Shown here piece after piece: positions 33,434 through 43,392 of a stretch of DNA of 64,000 bases; position 1 is the stretch's first letter; each line of letters begins with the position of its first letter. The position numbers and the translations under genes were made by a program. The notes below the pieces were generated by a model, which had not been told where the DNA came from, did no database searches, and saw only the letters and a program-made list of their open reading frames with translations. Source of the DNA: Peribolospora baueri. Taxonomy: Eukaryota; Basidiomycota; Peribolosporomycetes; Peribolosporales; Peribolosporaceae. The DNA lies in assembly GCA_029717555.1 (NCBI GenBank), contig JAMDHS010000104.1, positions 1 through 64,000 on the forward strand, in the 5' to 3' direction.

Positions 33434-33511
33434 CTGAACGTCGCAGAGATAACGCGATCGACGACGTTTAGCGCTTCGTCCCACAAGCCACAAAGGCCAA
33501 AGGAAACCTAC
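33434..33511 (-). other. 3' UTR intron of zinc-finger gene 3
   Basis: 78 nt. Donor GTAGGT begins one base after the TAA stop, branch-like CTAAACGTCG, acceptor CTCTGCGACGTTCAG. Confidence 0.6.
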
Positions 33512-33512
33512 G

Positions 33513-33659
33513 TTACTCGGGCTTTGGCTTTATGAAGGCGCACCTTCCGCCGTCTTGCCTTATCCCCGCACAATAAGTCGTGTTGTCCGTGTTGCTGTAG
33601 CCGCAGTTGGGGCAGTCCCAGAAGGCGTTGACGAGCGGACGGAAAACTTTAAAGGCCAT
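33513..33659 (-). CDS. Zinc-finger microprotein 3, 48 aa
   Basis: MAFKVFRPLVNAFWDCPNCG, then N23, C30, D36-G37 and C40, ending CAFIKPKPE and TAA 33513-33515. This copy is closest to copy 4 (shared FRPLVNAxW and CGYxN). gcATTTAAGGcggc lies about 100 bases upstream at 33759-33769. The stop codon is followed after one base by an intron donor. Confidence 0.74.
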   Translation of the reverse strand: MAFKVFRPLVNAFWDCPNCGYSNTDNTTYCAGIRQDGGRCAFIKPKPE

Positions 33660-34325
33660 TGTTAAGTCGTGGTCAGAGACGCGGAGAGGCGTGTATGAGG
33701 TTGGAGCAGCGACGATCGCGATGGGGTGGTGCCCGTCGGCGGACGACACGGAGTACGCCGCCTTAAATGCTTTCCCGTCTTCCTCAGCCCATGGCCAAGT
33801 CAAGGTCGGGGCCTGCTGACCTCGCCAGCAGGCCAGCCCAGCCCAGCCACGCACGCGCTATTACAACGGCTAAATCGGCATCTGGGCGGAGAGGAAATGC
33901 ACGGCCGGGTTGGTACGTCCGACGAACGCCGGTGGACGATCAGAGAGCGAGAGAGCCATCGATGACGCTCGGAGCGATGTCATGGGCTACGTGGTCCCTG
34001 GCTGGGCGCGAGGCGTAGGACGCCCGTCCACCCGATTTATGATCCCATCTTAAAATGCATTCCCGTAACCTCACGAGGGCAAAGGGGACGGCGGGCGCGC
34101 ATTGACACGGGAGCGTCACTTCAACAACAACGCGGACACGATGATCGTTGCGATAAGGTGGAATGCACAGTCGGGCCAAGCCAACGTGGGGAACATGGGG
34201 CAGTATGTAACGTCGTCAGACAACGAACGCCGTCCGCACGGTCGGAAAATGATGACTTGTGCACGAGTAAGGAGGAGAGTTTCCAGCACTGGTCGTCGTT
34301 CCTCTCAAGAGGCGAGCCCTCGCAG

Positions 34326-34430
34326 CTGAGCGTCGCAAAGTGCAAACGGAAGGGCGTTGAGTTCGCTGATGGACCAAAAACCAACAGACGAGACAGCGGC
34401 AAAGAGTCGGTCCATCGGTCCCCGACTCAC
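34326..34430 (-). other. 3' UTR intron of zinc-finger gene 4
   Basis: 105 nt. Donor GTGAGT lies 36 nt after the stop, branch-like CTCAACGCCC, acceptor CTTTGCGACGCTCAG. Confidence 0.6.
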
Positions 34431-34466
34431 CCTTTCCTACTCCTTCGCCATATGAGCATAGGAGGC

Positions 34467-34616
34467 TTAAAGGCTATCTTCAGGCTTGGTATAGTTGCAT
34501 GTGCTGCCATCGCGCAATCGCCCCTCACAATAGTTTGCGCTTTCCCAGTTCTTATAACCGCACCGAGGGCAGGACCAGGCTGCGTTTACGAGGGGGCGGA
34601 AGATGGTTACGGCCAT
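34467..34616 (-). CDS. Zinc-finger microprotein 4, 49 aa
   Basis: MAVTIFRPLVNAAWSCPRCG, then N23, C30, D36-G37 and C40, ending CNYTKPEDSL and TAA at 34467-34469. Leader ACGACCATG. gcATTTAAAACggc lies about 125 bases upstream at 34740-34750. All ligand positions agree with copies 1-3. Confidence 0.74.
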   Translation of the reverse strand: MAVTIFRPLVNAAWSCPRCGYKNWESANYCEGRLRDGSTCNYTKPEDSL

Positions 34617-34759
34617 GGTCGTCGTGGAGGCGTGCTTATATGGGCGAAGAAATGCGGAGCGATGGGAAGAGAGAGAATGATGAGCGCAAAATAGCGGGCG
34701 TTCGGGCGTTAGTGGACGGTAGAGCACGCCGTTCCTTGCCGTTTTAAATGCTTTGCTCT

Positions 34760-35930
34760 CGTCTCGTCTCACAACCGGCCGAAAGACGGCAGCTGACCGT
34801 CTCCTTCTCCCCGCCACGTGCCTTCAACGTGCTTCAACGAGGGAACGAGGCCAACTCGGACGTCGCTTTCGATACGGCCAACTCAAACCTCCTCGCATCG
34901 AGATGGGAATACACCGTCGGGCCGACCTGGCGGGAACGCGGGGCAGCGTGAGCGTACACCGAAATGAACGCCGTCGCTAGGCCACGGTCCGAAGGCGATG
35001 ACGACAGACGAGCTTTGGGAGAGCACCGTTCGTCTCGAGACCACGTCCATCGCCCTGGACGACCCAAAGCGCAGACGGCGCTCATCACTCGTTGTACGGA
35101 TCAAAGCCGACGGACACGTTGGCGGGATCGCCTTCTGCTCACCGTTTTCCCGCCCCTCGTCACATAAACCTAGAAGTTGGGCGGCCGAGGGCAGTAGTAG
35201 CACAAACGTGCTTTCGGTCGTCTTCCGCGGACAACTGACCTCTCTCTCTCGTACCACCACACGGTTTTTACTTGACAGACGGAGTCAAACCGTCAAAGGA
35301 GCACCGTGGCTAGGGTCGGAAGACGCAAACCGGAGCAGCAAGGAGGGAGGGAGGGAGGCGCATTTTCAAGCGCTTGCCTTGAGGCGTCCAAAGCACGAGG
35401 GACGACGTTGAGTCGCCGAGGGATGAAGATGAAGAGCCAACGGAAACGCGATAGGGGGCCCAATGTGATGGCGTTCACCGTTTCCCACTCCTACGTCCGC
35501 ACAAGCACACGCGAACCACCGCCCACCTCGTCTGCGCAAAAACGGTCGCTTTCTGCATACGGGGGCACAGGACAGTACGACGTTGCAAAACGTAGAGCGA
35601 TATGTACAAATACATCGAACGAACAAAGCTGGCGGGAGGAAGCAGGAGGAAGGACGACGGCCTGTGGAACACGGACACGGTCGAGAAGGATGGCTGATTA
35701 CGGTACCGATGAAGATGGCGGGGACTGCTAATGTAGGAGCGGACTGCAAAGCGGGGTGCTTTGACGCCGAGACAAGATTGGTTCAAAGCAAGGCCAAGGT
35801 TGAGGTGGAGCTAGCCGGGACAGCCGAACGCGCACGCTCGTCGTCATCGCCACCCATCCGCCCAAACGTTGGCTGCGCTGACTGCGAGTAGTACAAAGGG
35901 ACGCCGGCGATGGCAAAAGCGTCGCCAGCT
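34760..35930. other. Long spacer with possible decayed cluster unit
   Basis: About 1.2 kb between copies 4 and 5 without an intact finger. Parts resemble other spacers: about 34900-35000 matches about 34150-34250 in patches (both contain a CRTCGGGCC-type run and a GAACGCCGTC block). At about 35400 the minus strand reads CTCAACGTCGTCCCTCG, like the branch region of the cluster introns. A weak W-x-x-C-x-C reading occurs near 35510. It may hold a lost sixth unit. Confidence 0.3.
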
Positions 35931-35939
35931 CACTTGCCG

Positions 35940-36030
35940 CTGAATGTCGCAAAGCGCGGACGGAGATTCAGTCGTCGGTGGAACCCACAGACATCAGTTT
36001 GGCGACGGAAGACGCCGACTCTCCACTCAC
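35940..36030 (-). other. Terminal intron of zinc-finger gene 5
   Basis: 91 nt. The donor GTGAGT contains the unspliced TGA stop. Branch-like CTGAAT, acceptor CTTTGCGACATTCAG. Splicing would replace the end by GGK and a new TGA at about 35930. Confidence 0.6.
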
Positions 36031-36194
36031 CCTTTCCTGCTCCCCGTTCCCAAGAGCTTGGACCGGCTGGGTCTTAGAAAGCCGCAAAAGGAGCCGGCGC
36101 CTAGGCATCGCGGCGCCTTGTCCGGGTTCCTGTGCCCGCACCGGGGACATTCCCAGGCGGCGTTGACGAGGGTGCCGGGTTTGCTGATGGCCAT
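36027..36194 (-). CDS. Zinc-finger microprotein 5, 55 aa, diverged
   Basis: MAISKPGTLVNAAWECPRCG, then N23 and C30, but the last Cys is at 37, only six residues on, and the D-G pair is missing. The tail is longer and basic (PSRSKLLGTGSRKG). The unspliced stop TGA lies inside a GTGAGT donor. Splicing to 35939 would end the protein GSRKGGK with a stop at about 35930. gccATTTAAGGcgcc lies about 167 bases upstream (36358-36370). It is the most diverged copy and sits at the upstream edge of the cluster. Confidence 0.68.
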   Translation of the reverse strand: MAISKPGTLVNAAWECPRCGHRNPDKAPRCLGAGSFCGFLRPSRSKLLGTGSRKG

Positions 36195-36370
36195 CGTTGT
36201 CGTCCGAGGTTGGGTCGAGGAGGTGGGCCGACTGGTGAGATGAGAAGAGATGAGACGAGACGGCAAAGGGCAAAGCGAAAGGTGTTCAGGCGTTCGTAAG
36301 CGAAGGGGAGGGGAAGGGGGATAGGGGCGAATGTGAGAAGGGGAAGGTGGTGGTGGGCGCCTTAAATGGC

Positions 36371-37382
36371 CCCCGCCTCGCTCCCACCAGTTTTGCGGAC
36401 ATGGTCATGGTCATGGTCATGGTCATGGTCATGGACACCGACATCGACTCCGACGGCGTGCTGGCCGAACCGAACACCTGACGCCGCGCCTCATCGACGA
36501 CAAACTCGAGCACGTCACGTCGTCACCGCAGCGCCGGGACAATGAGAAATGAGAAATGAGAAAATGAGAAAATGAGGAAGCCGAGGAGATGTAAATAAGC
36601 TGGGTCGTTGTCGTCACCCCGCGTGACGTGCATGGCCGGTGCGCATAGCCCAAGCGCCTCGCTCTGCCCTACCCGGCGTCGACGTCACGTCGCCTCCCAC
36701 AAAGTCGGCCTCGGTCTCCTTAATGAAAGAAACAGAGAGAGAAGACGAGCCGGCCGAAGAATAAGAATAAGGAAAAGAAGATCACGTGTCGTTCATGCTT
36801 CTCGCAGCCGGGTCCGCGAAGGATGCTTCCTATTACCGGTCCCGCTCCCGCTCTCACTCCGGCTCCGTCGGATGGATGGATGGGTTCGGCACGGACGTAC
36901 ATGTACGTATATATTCACACGCGCGACGACACGACAGGTACGGGTACGGGTACGGGCCGGAGGATGTCCGCGAGCCAGCCAGCCAGCCGCGGCGCCCTGT
37001 GTCTGTGTCTGTGTCTGTGTCGTCTGTCTTGTCTTGACGGACCTGAATCGAAACAACGATCATCGTCCGTTCGCTTCGAGGCGCAGGGGTGGGGGGCGGG
37101 ATTAAGCGGTGCTCGATGAGGTGGGTGGGTGATCGTAAGATATGGACGAATGGATCGGCGTATGAGCGTCGTCGTCGTCGTGTCGTTCGTTGGTCTTGTC
37201 CGACGGGCCATCAGCCGTCTATGTATGTGGAGATTTTCATCGAGGCGAGGCGAGGCGAGGCGAGGAGCGCGAGTACGGAGCGGCATAGCAAAAACGATGG
37301 GGTGGGTTGAAAATATCGGCGAGGCATGCCGAAAATGAAAGGAAACGGAGAAAAAGAAAACAAAGGACAAAAAAGGAGGCGG
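36371..37382. repeat. Intergenic with several simple repeats
   Basis: About 1 kb without a supported gene. It contains a CATGGT hexamer run (about 36400-36434), ATGAGAAA repeats (about 36541-36575), GGTACG repeats (about 36938-36957), GTGTCT repeats (about 37000-37021), a GTCGTC run near 37165, and GAGGC pentamers (about 37240-37264). Open frames here follow these repeats and are not genes. Confidence 0.6.
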
Positions 37383-40300
37383 TCACCTCGCCTCCTCCTC
37401 CGTCTTGGATCCTCCAGACCGGTCGTTGGCCGAAGCCGCCGCCGTGGCCGCAGCGGCGGCTGCAGTGGTTTTGGTTTTTTGGGCTTGGGCAGCCATGCTC
37501 TTCTCCATCATGGCCCTCGCCTTTTGCCTAGCCTTCTCCTGCCTCTCCTTACGCTCCCTCATCTCCTTCTCCACCACCCGCTCGTCCTCCACCTCCTCCA
37601 CCTCCCTCCTCCGCCTCTCCTCTTCCTCCGCTCTCTCTTCAATCTCTTCAAAGCGCCCGCTCTCCTCCGCCTCCTTCATCGGGTTCTTCACCTTGACCAC
37701 ACCCGTCCGGTCGAGTCGGTCGAAGAGGGTGAACAGTCTCTCCGCCTCGAGCTCCTTCTCCTCCATCGTCATCTCCACCTCTGCGCCGGCCCCCTCGTCC
37801 GGCAGAGGGTCGTACATGCCCGTGATCGGATTGATTGTCCGTCCCGCCTCCGTGTCCGACTTTCCGGGCGCCGCAGGGTGAGGCCCACCGGGGATGGCGG
37901 AGAGCATGTTCTTCTGCATCAAAAAGCCCGCACACGGGCCGTAGCCGATCTGGTTCGTCATCGTCTGAGCTGTAAACGGAGACGGGAGGAGGTTGACGTT
38001 GAGCGAGGGAGAGGCAAGGTTGGACTTTAGCGTCATCTCGCCCGATTGAATCGAACGAGGCAGCTGACGAGGACTCACGATCACCGTCGCACAGCGAGAG
38101 CAAGAGCTCTCCGGCCGCGCGAGCGAGCCGAGGCAGAAGGACGGAGCCCATGATGCGCACGAGCCGACCGGTGAGGTCTTCCCGCTTGTCGAGTGCCACT
38201 GAACGGTCACTAAGAAGGAAGAAAAAAAAAGGAGTCCAAGCGACCGGGACGTCAGACGAGAAGGGACACAAAGGCAGCACGAGTGCGCCCCTCGACGGAC
38301 CGTATGACGACGGACGGGACAGAAAACAACTCACATGTCGTCCGGTAAGACGACCCTCTTGATCGCCCTGCTCATCTCCAAGTCCTCCTCCACCATCTTC
38401 CTCACCACCAACACCAACGGCTGCAAGGTGTCCTCGATGTCGAAGCCATGCTTGGTGGCCAACTGTCTCGCAAATTTGGAGTCCGGGTCCTGAGGGATAT
38501 AGGTGGAGGTCATGGTGGAGAGATAAAGAATCAACCGAGCCGGCAAGGCTGGCAGGTCATCGAACGCCGGCTGAGGGAGCGAGGCGGTGGAGAGCACGGG
38601 CGAGGACGTGCCGCTGCCGGACGGAGGGGTGGTGCCGGACGCGCCCTGCGCTGACCCGCCGCCGCCGCCTGGGCTCTGATTGGCGCTGGAGGAAGCTTGA
38701 GCGCCGGCGGGGGAAGGAGAGGAGGAGCGAAAGTGACTGGAGGAGGAGGAGGAGACGAGAGAGGAGATGGCGCCGCTGAAGCGCCGTATGCTGATCCCGC
38801 CAGGCGACGAGGCAGACGCGGCGGCCGGCTGAGGATCGGCGGATCGGAACCAGACGGAGCGAGAGGGGGCGACGGGGTAGTTGAGGAGCACGCCGATGGC
38901 GTTCGTTACTGGCGGCACGAGTGGCACGGGTTGCGACGGCGGCAAGTCGGTAACGATGTCTGTGAGCACGGGTAGGAGCCTGAGGTCGTCGTCGAAGACG
39001 GGAAAGAAAAGAGCGGGTGATGAAAACAGACGGCAAGAGGGAGCGGCTACATGTCAGCGACGCCGGTCCCTATCGCGGGCGCGGCACGCCACTCACTTTT
39101 CCAACTTGGGATCCCATGCACCGGTAGCGACGGCAGCCTCATCCGAATCCCCGTCCTCCCCGTTCTCCTCCGCCTTTCCCTTTTCTCTCCTCTCACGATC
39201 TCTCAGCCTGGGATAGTACAAGCCAAGGTTGAAGACAAGTTTGAGGATGTCGGTGATCGCCGTCAGGGCCTGTTGAGGAGTTCCAGGAGCGGGGGAGAAA
39301 CCGGCGATGGAGGCGGAGATGGCGGAGGAGGAAGGGGAGGAGGGTGTGGAGGAAGAGGAGGAAGAGGCGAAGGCGAACGGCGATTTCGAACGCGGGGGTA
39401 CGGGCGCTGGAGTGTGAATGGGAGGAACGACGGTGGCGAGGAGTGAGGCCAGGCTCTGTGGGAAAGGGAAGGCCGATGAATGATATTAGCGCTCATGCTA
39501 CACTCACGCAACCGACCAGGTAGGCGGCCCGACTGGCTTCTATCGATGTCACAGACGACAGCCGACACGCACCCCGGTCAAGGTGTCCACGATGCCCAGC
39601 TCGTCGACGGCGACCTTGTTGAAAGAGGCCTCGAAGAGGGTGATGAAGAAGAGGATGCGAGCGGCGAGGAATTGTATCTCCGCTGGCGTTCGGGACGGGT
39701 GCTGGAAGGGAGAAGGAGAGAAGCGTGGTGAGAGACGGGTACGGGTGAGACAAGACGAGACGGACGACGCTCTTAAAGAAGATCGGAGCCTTGGCGGGAG
39801 CGTCAGGCGGAAGCCCAAGAACGCCGACGTACTCACCTCCAGCAGCTTGACGACGACCGCGCCTCCGCCGCCGGGCGCGCTCTTTCCGTTCCTCTGTTCG
39901 TCAGCGGAAACCGAAACCAAGCCGACGGCGTCGTCTACGTCGATCTCGACAAACGTCTTCCTCGCCCGCTCGTGTAGGTAGAGGGCATTGTTGAGACAGC
40001 GGAGGGCGACATCGGTGATGGCATAAGGGTCCTTCTTGTTTTTGCCGGCGGTGTCCGCTGTCGAAGAGGAGCCCACACTGGGAGAAGCGATGGAGGAGGA
40101 TCGGCGAGGGCTGGGAGAAGGTGGGCGGACGCGTTGGGGGACGGAGGAGGAAGGCAAAGAAGGGGATTGGTCTGGAGGAGTGGAGGGCAGCGGGTGAACT
40201 TCGATTTGAGAGACGAGCACACGGAGCGACTGGGAGCGGACGATACGATGACGTGAGCAGGGGAGGGGAGGAATGAGGTGTAAGCGTGCACCGTCCATGG

Positions 40301-40709
40301 ACGCAAAGACGATCCCATATGAACCGCCGACGCACCTTGGGCTCGGCGAGGGCGTGACTGCCACCGGGGAGACGACCGAGCTCCTTGAGAACTTGGAGGG
40401 CGAGTAATCGGACTGAACGGGGAGACGATGGGGAAAAAGGGGGTGAGTGAGAAGGGTGGAAAGACGAATTCGACGAAGAGAGGACGGCTCACCACCGTCG
40501 TCCCAGCCCGTGCTCCTCTCGGTGCGAGGGACGGAGGCGGCGTCAAGATCGGAGATGAGCACGGTGGCCCACTCGGAGCGCTTATGCTCGACGAGGTCCT
40601 GTGCGGCCTGGGGACATCGGGCGAGGAAGGCGTCGAGGCTGGACCGGACGGGGACGGGGTCGCGAAGGCGGACGAGGTGGGGGATGGAGAGGTAGGAGGG
40701 CGAGGGCAT
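37383..40709 (-). CDS. Ric8/synembryn, G-alpha chaperone and exchange factor
   Basis: Cytosolic protein that folds and activates heterotrimeric G-protein alpha subunits. The start MPSPSYLSIPHLVRLRDPVP at 40709. The armadillo-like core is spread over about eight exons (for example CLNNALYLHERARKTFVEID near 39950, ILFFITLFEASFNKVAVDEL near 39620, NAIGVLLNYPVAPSRSVWF near 38880). The C-terminal block is diagnostic for the synembryn family: GPCAGFLMQKNMLSAIP, INPITGMYDPLPDEG, EAERLFTLFDRLDRTGVVKV, KNP. It then ends in a long Glu/Arg helix and an Ala-rich tail with a stop at 37383-37385. Ser/Gly-rich inserts (about 38600-38750) are unusual but common in this genome. Exon borders only partly fixed. 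Confidence 0.85.
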
Positions 40710-42047
40710 CGTCTCGTCCGGTCTGAGGGAGCGCCGGGGCGATGGGCGACGGTGTGGAGGAAGGGGGGAAAAGGGAAGAGGGCGGTGGTGCGCAAATCAA
40801 GCAGTGACGACGGGGGAGGTGGCGAGTGGGAGACGAGTAAGACGAATCGCTTGTCTGTCTCTCAAGATGACGGAGACAGACGCCGGCAGCCGACGGCAAG
40901 ATTCAGATTGCGGCGACGGACGGGGACGTTGCAGCGATCGCGTGCAGAGGGCGAAGCGGGACAGAGGTCGGTCGGGGGGTCGGAGAAGCGGGGCGACGAC
41001 GGCGGGGAGCCGTCGAGGCGAGCAAGTAGGTAGGTGGGAGGAGGCGAGGGAAGACGAGGAAAGATGGAAAAGGGAGATGATATAATGAACGAGATGGAAG
41101 AGGCGATGAAGAGGAGATGAAGATTCGATGCGCAGATCTCATTGCCACGGCGACCCAACCCACAGGCCACTTGCCGCAGCAGCCCGCAAAGCCGAGCTCT
41201 AGTCGTGGCCATGGCATTAGTCGCCGCAGTCGACGGCATTTCACCCTCCGTCCGTTTCATCCGCTTCGGTTCGTCGTCGCAAGGCAGACATACAGAAGAG
41301 ACGAGACGAGACGGAAATGGAAACGGAAATGGAGGTCGCGCGGGGGCGAACGCTGGACCGGACGATGGGACGATGGGACGATGGGGGAAGAAAGAAAGGG
41401 CGCATATGCGGGACAATGGACATGGACATGGTGTGCTCCCTCGCCCCAGCTAATATGCATTCTATAGCAGCGACGCCCAGTCTACGCCGCGCTCTGTCCC
41501 TTGCCGCTCAGGGCGCGAATGACACGGCGAGACTTGTCATCATCGTCGTTCTGATGGCTGGTTGGACGGTGGGATGGTCGGCTGGTTCGATGGTTGGCAT
41601 CCATGAGCGTCTCACTCTGCTTCCTGCTGCTAAATGATTGCGCCACGTGCAATTCCCTCCTTTCTTCTTCCAGCCGTGTACGTGTAGGCTGACGGGCAGC
41701 AAAGCCAAGTCGCTCATCCGCCCCTAAGCCTGCGCCCACATCGCCGATCGACTTGGGAAAGCCTCAACACTTTTAATTAACACAGAGACGTATTCCGAGA
41801 CAAGGAGCATTCGTACGACATGACATGAGAGGAAGGAGAGAAAGCGTTCGAGCGTTCGAGCAAGGGGGAGGGGGCGCTGATAGACTGACCGGGGCCAGGA
41901 CTGCGACTGTGCAACGCGAAGGAAGGGAAGGAGAAGAGGTGCGACGTGAAATCCATCCATCCAGGAGTACCCGTGCTGTCCGTATTCCTTATTCGTTCAA
42001 AATGCCCTTTTCTTCCACCCGTCCGCCCGACTGATGACGAGCCCAGC
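40710..42047. other. Intergenic, no supported gene
   Basis: About 1.3 kb between the Ric8 start and the 3' end of the arylsulfotransferase relic. Purine-rich tracts near 40800-41100 give long artefactual frames. Short ACGG/ATGG repeats occur near 41310-41390. The first part must hold the Ric8 promoter. Confidence 0.5.
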
Positions 42048-43392
42048 TCAGAAGAGTCCCATACCAAGCGAGCGGCCCGCGATGAGCACGGCTAGCAAGC
42101 CGGCCCACCGGACCGCCGCTGCAGCTGGTGGTCCGAGCTTGCCTGCGAGAAGGGTGGAGAAGGCGGGTGCGGAGGAGGAAAACTGGTGTCGGCTGGGCAG
42201 GGGCAAATGAACGCTGCTCGGTATGGCGTCTGCGGCCAACGTCGATCCGTTTCCGTTTCCCAAGACGATCTGGGACTTGCCCAGTTCGGTGCCGTTCGCG
42301 GCCATCTGCTCGCGAGCGCTTGGATCCACGCGGGCGCCCTTTCCGTCTTGCCCGCGGTAGTGGTGTTCAGCACTGTCTCGAAGCCGAAAGACGCCGCGGA
42401 GGAGAGGTTGGTCAGTGGGCCGGCACGGCTCGACGGTGGCGGCGGAGGAGGATCGGTTGGAGAAGGTGAGCGTCAGGTTTGACGTGGCGGGTGCCGTGGA
42501 GAACTCATATTTCTTCGCCCGGTCTGGATGGCGGGGAAAGTGGAGGAAGGGTTAGCGTGAGCGGGGCGTGCACTCTCGCCTTGGCTAGGAACCAAGAAGC
42601 GAGCCGGCGCGACGGGGGGACGCACAGCAGTGCGATCACGTCAGAAGGGAAAAGCGGCGGTGCGGTCGAGTCAGGTCGGCGTTTCTGGACTGCTTGAGAA
42701 GACGAGCGTTCTCACATTCGGTAAAGTATGGACGGTAGCCCCAACCGACGAACCAATTTCCGTTATCGAGAAGCTGTACGCCGCCCTGACTCTCGGAGAC
42801 GTTGGCGTACGTGGGGAACATGGCCACAGCGACGTCGGCGGTCATGGCGCTCTGGTCGACGTGAAGGACGAAGTCTCGTGCGGTGGGCCTGTGGGCTTGT
42901 AGCCTCCGTCTGCGTTGTCGAAGACGCTGGGAAGGTGGGTAAAGAAAAAGAAAAGGTGGGGATGATCCATCTGATCACCATCGGGCCCGCGCTCGCGGAC
43001 CGACGCGAAGCGACGGGGACGCCTCTCCTGATCTGCGAATAATGTGCCATCTGGCGTCGTGCTGATACCAAAACGTGGCATTATCGCCCATCCTAAAGCT
43101 GTTCAGCTTGCCACCGAGGCGGCACAGGAACGTCTCCGGCAGTGCCGTCGATTTTGTAGACGGCGGAAGGGCCGCGGGGAGAGATTAGGCAGTGGCCAGA
43201 GGCGTCCTTTTCAAGCGAGTTGATGCGGCACCAGTCCAAGGAGGTCGAGGGGTCGGTGGGCGCCGAGGGGAATGAGTGGGGGGGAGTTTCTGGCGCACGG
43301 CTCTCGGTCCTCCCAGCTAACCGCTGGTGACTACTCACAAGTAGGACTCGTTGAGGGAGAGATGCTGTAGTGCGCTCAGATAAGCGCTCCTT
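42048..43392 (-). pseudogene. Arylsulfotransferase-like (ASST) gene, truncated and frameshifted
   Basis: The second half of a fungal arylsulfotransferase-family beta-propeller protein. Readable blocks in order: HLSLNESYL (about 43360-43336), DWCRINSLEKDASGHCLIS (about 43235), then KLNSFRMGDNATFWYQHDAR (about 43105-43050). After an intron come VFDNADGGYKPTGP and MFPTYANVSESQGGVQLLDN plus NWFVGWGYRPYFTE (about 42820-42730). The last exon starts EFSTAPATSNLTLTFSNRSS and ends in a hydrophobic helix AVRWAGLLAVLIAG. Between KIDG and LCRLGGK the frame shifts near 43130, and again near 42870 between GYKPTGP and RDFVLHVDQ. The N-terminal half is absent. Two breaks plus truncation make a pseudogene likely; sequencing errors could explain the shifts but not the missing half. 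Confidence 0.65.

Larger units (their letters stand above)
31660..36370 (-). repeat. Tandem cluster of five paralogous zinc-finger microprotein genes
   Basis: Five genes in the same orientation at 31779, 32924, 33513, 34467 and 36027 (3' ends), with start codons 592-1578 bases apart. They encode 47-55 residue proteins with the shared pattern M-A-x(7-8)-V-N-(A/S)-x-W-x-C-P-x-C-x3-N-x6-C and a fourth Cys 7-10 residues on. Each has an intron at or just after the stop with a related acceptor, and four share an upstream CATTTAAGGC-like element. The spacers share shorter similar segments. The pattern points to repeated unequal duplication of a unit of about 1 kb. Confidence 0.8.

Noticed and set aside
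36600-37370. Several overlapping frames on both strands
   Set aside because: They follow simple repeats (GTGTCT, GGTACG, GAGGC) and have no domain.
40862-41416. 184-codon minus-strand frame near Ric8
   Set aside because: Low complexity, no domain, lies in the promoter side of Ric8.
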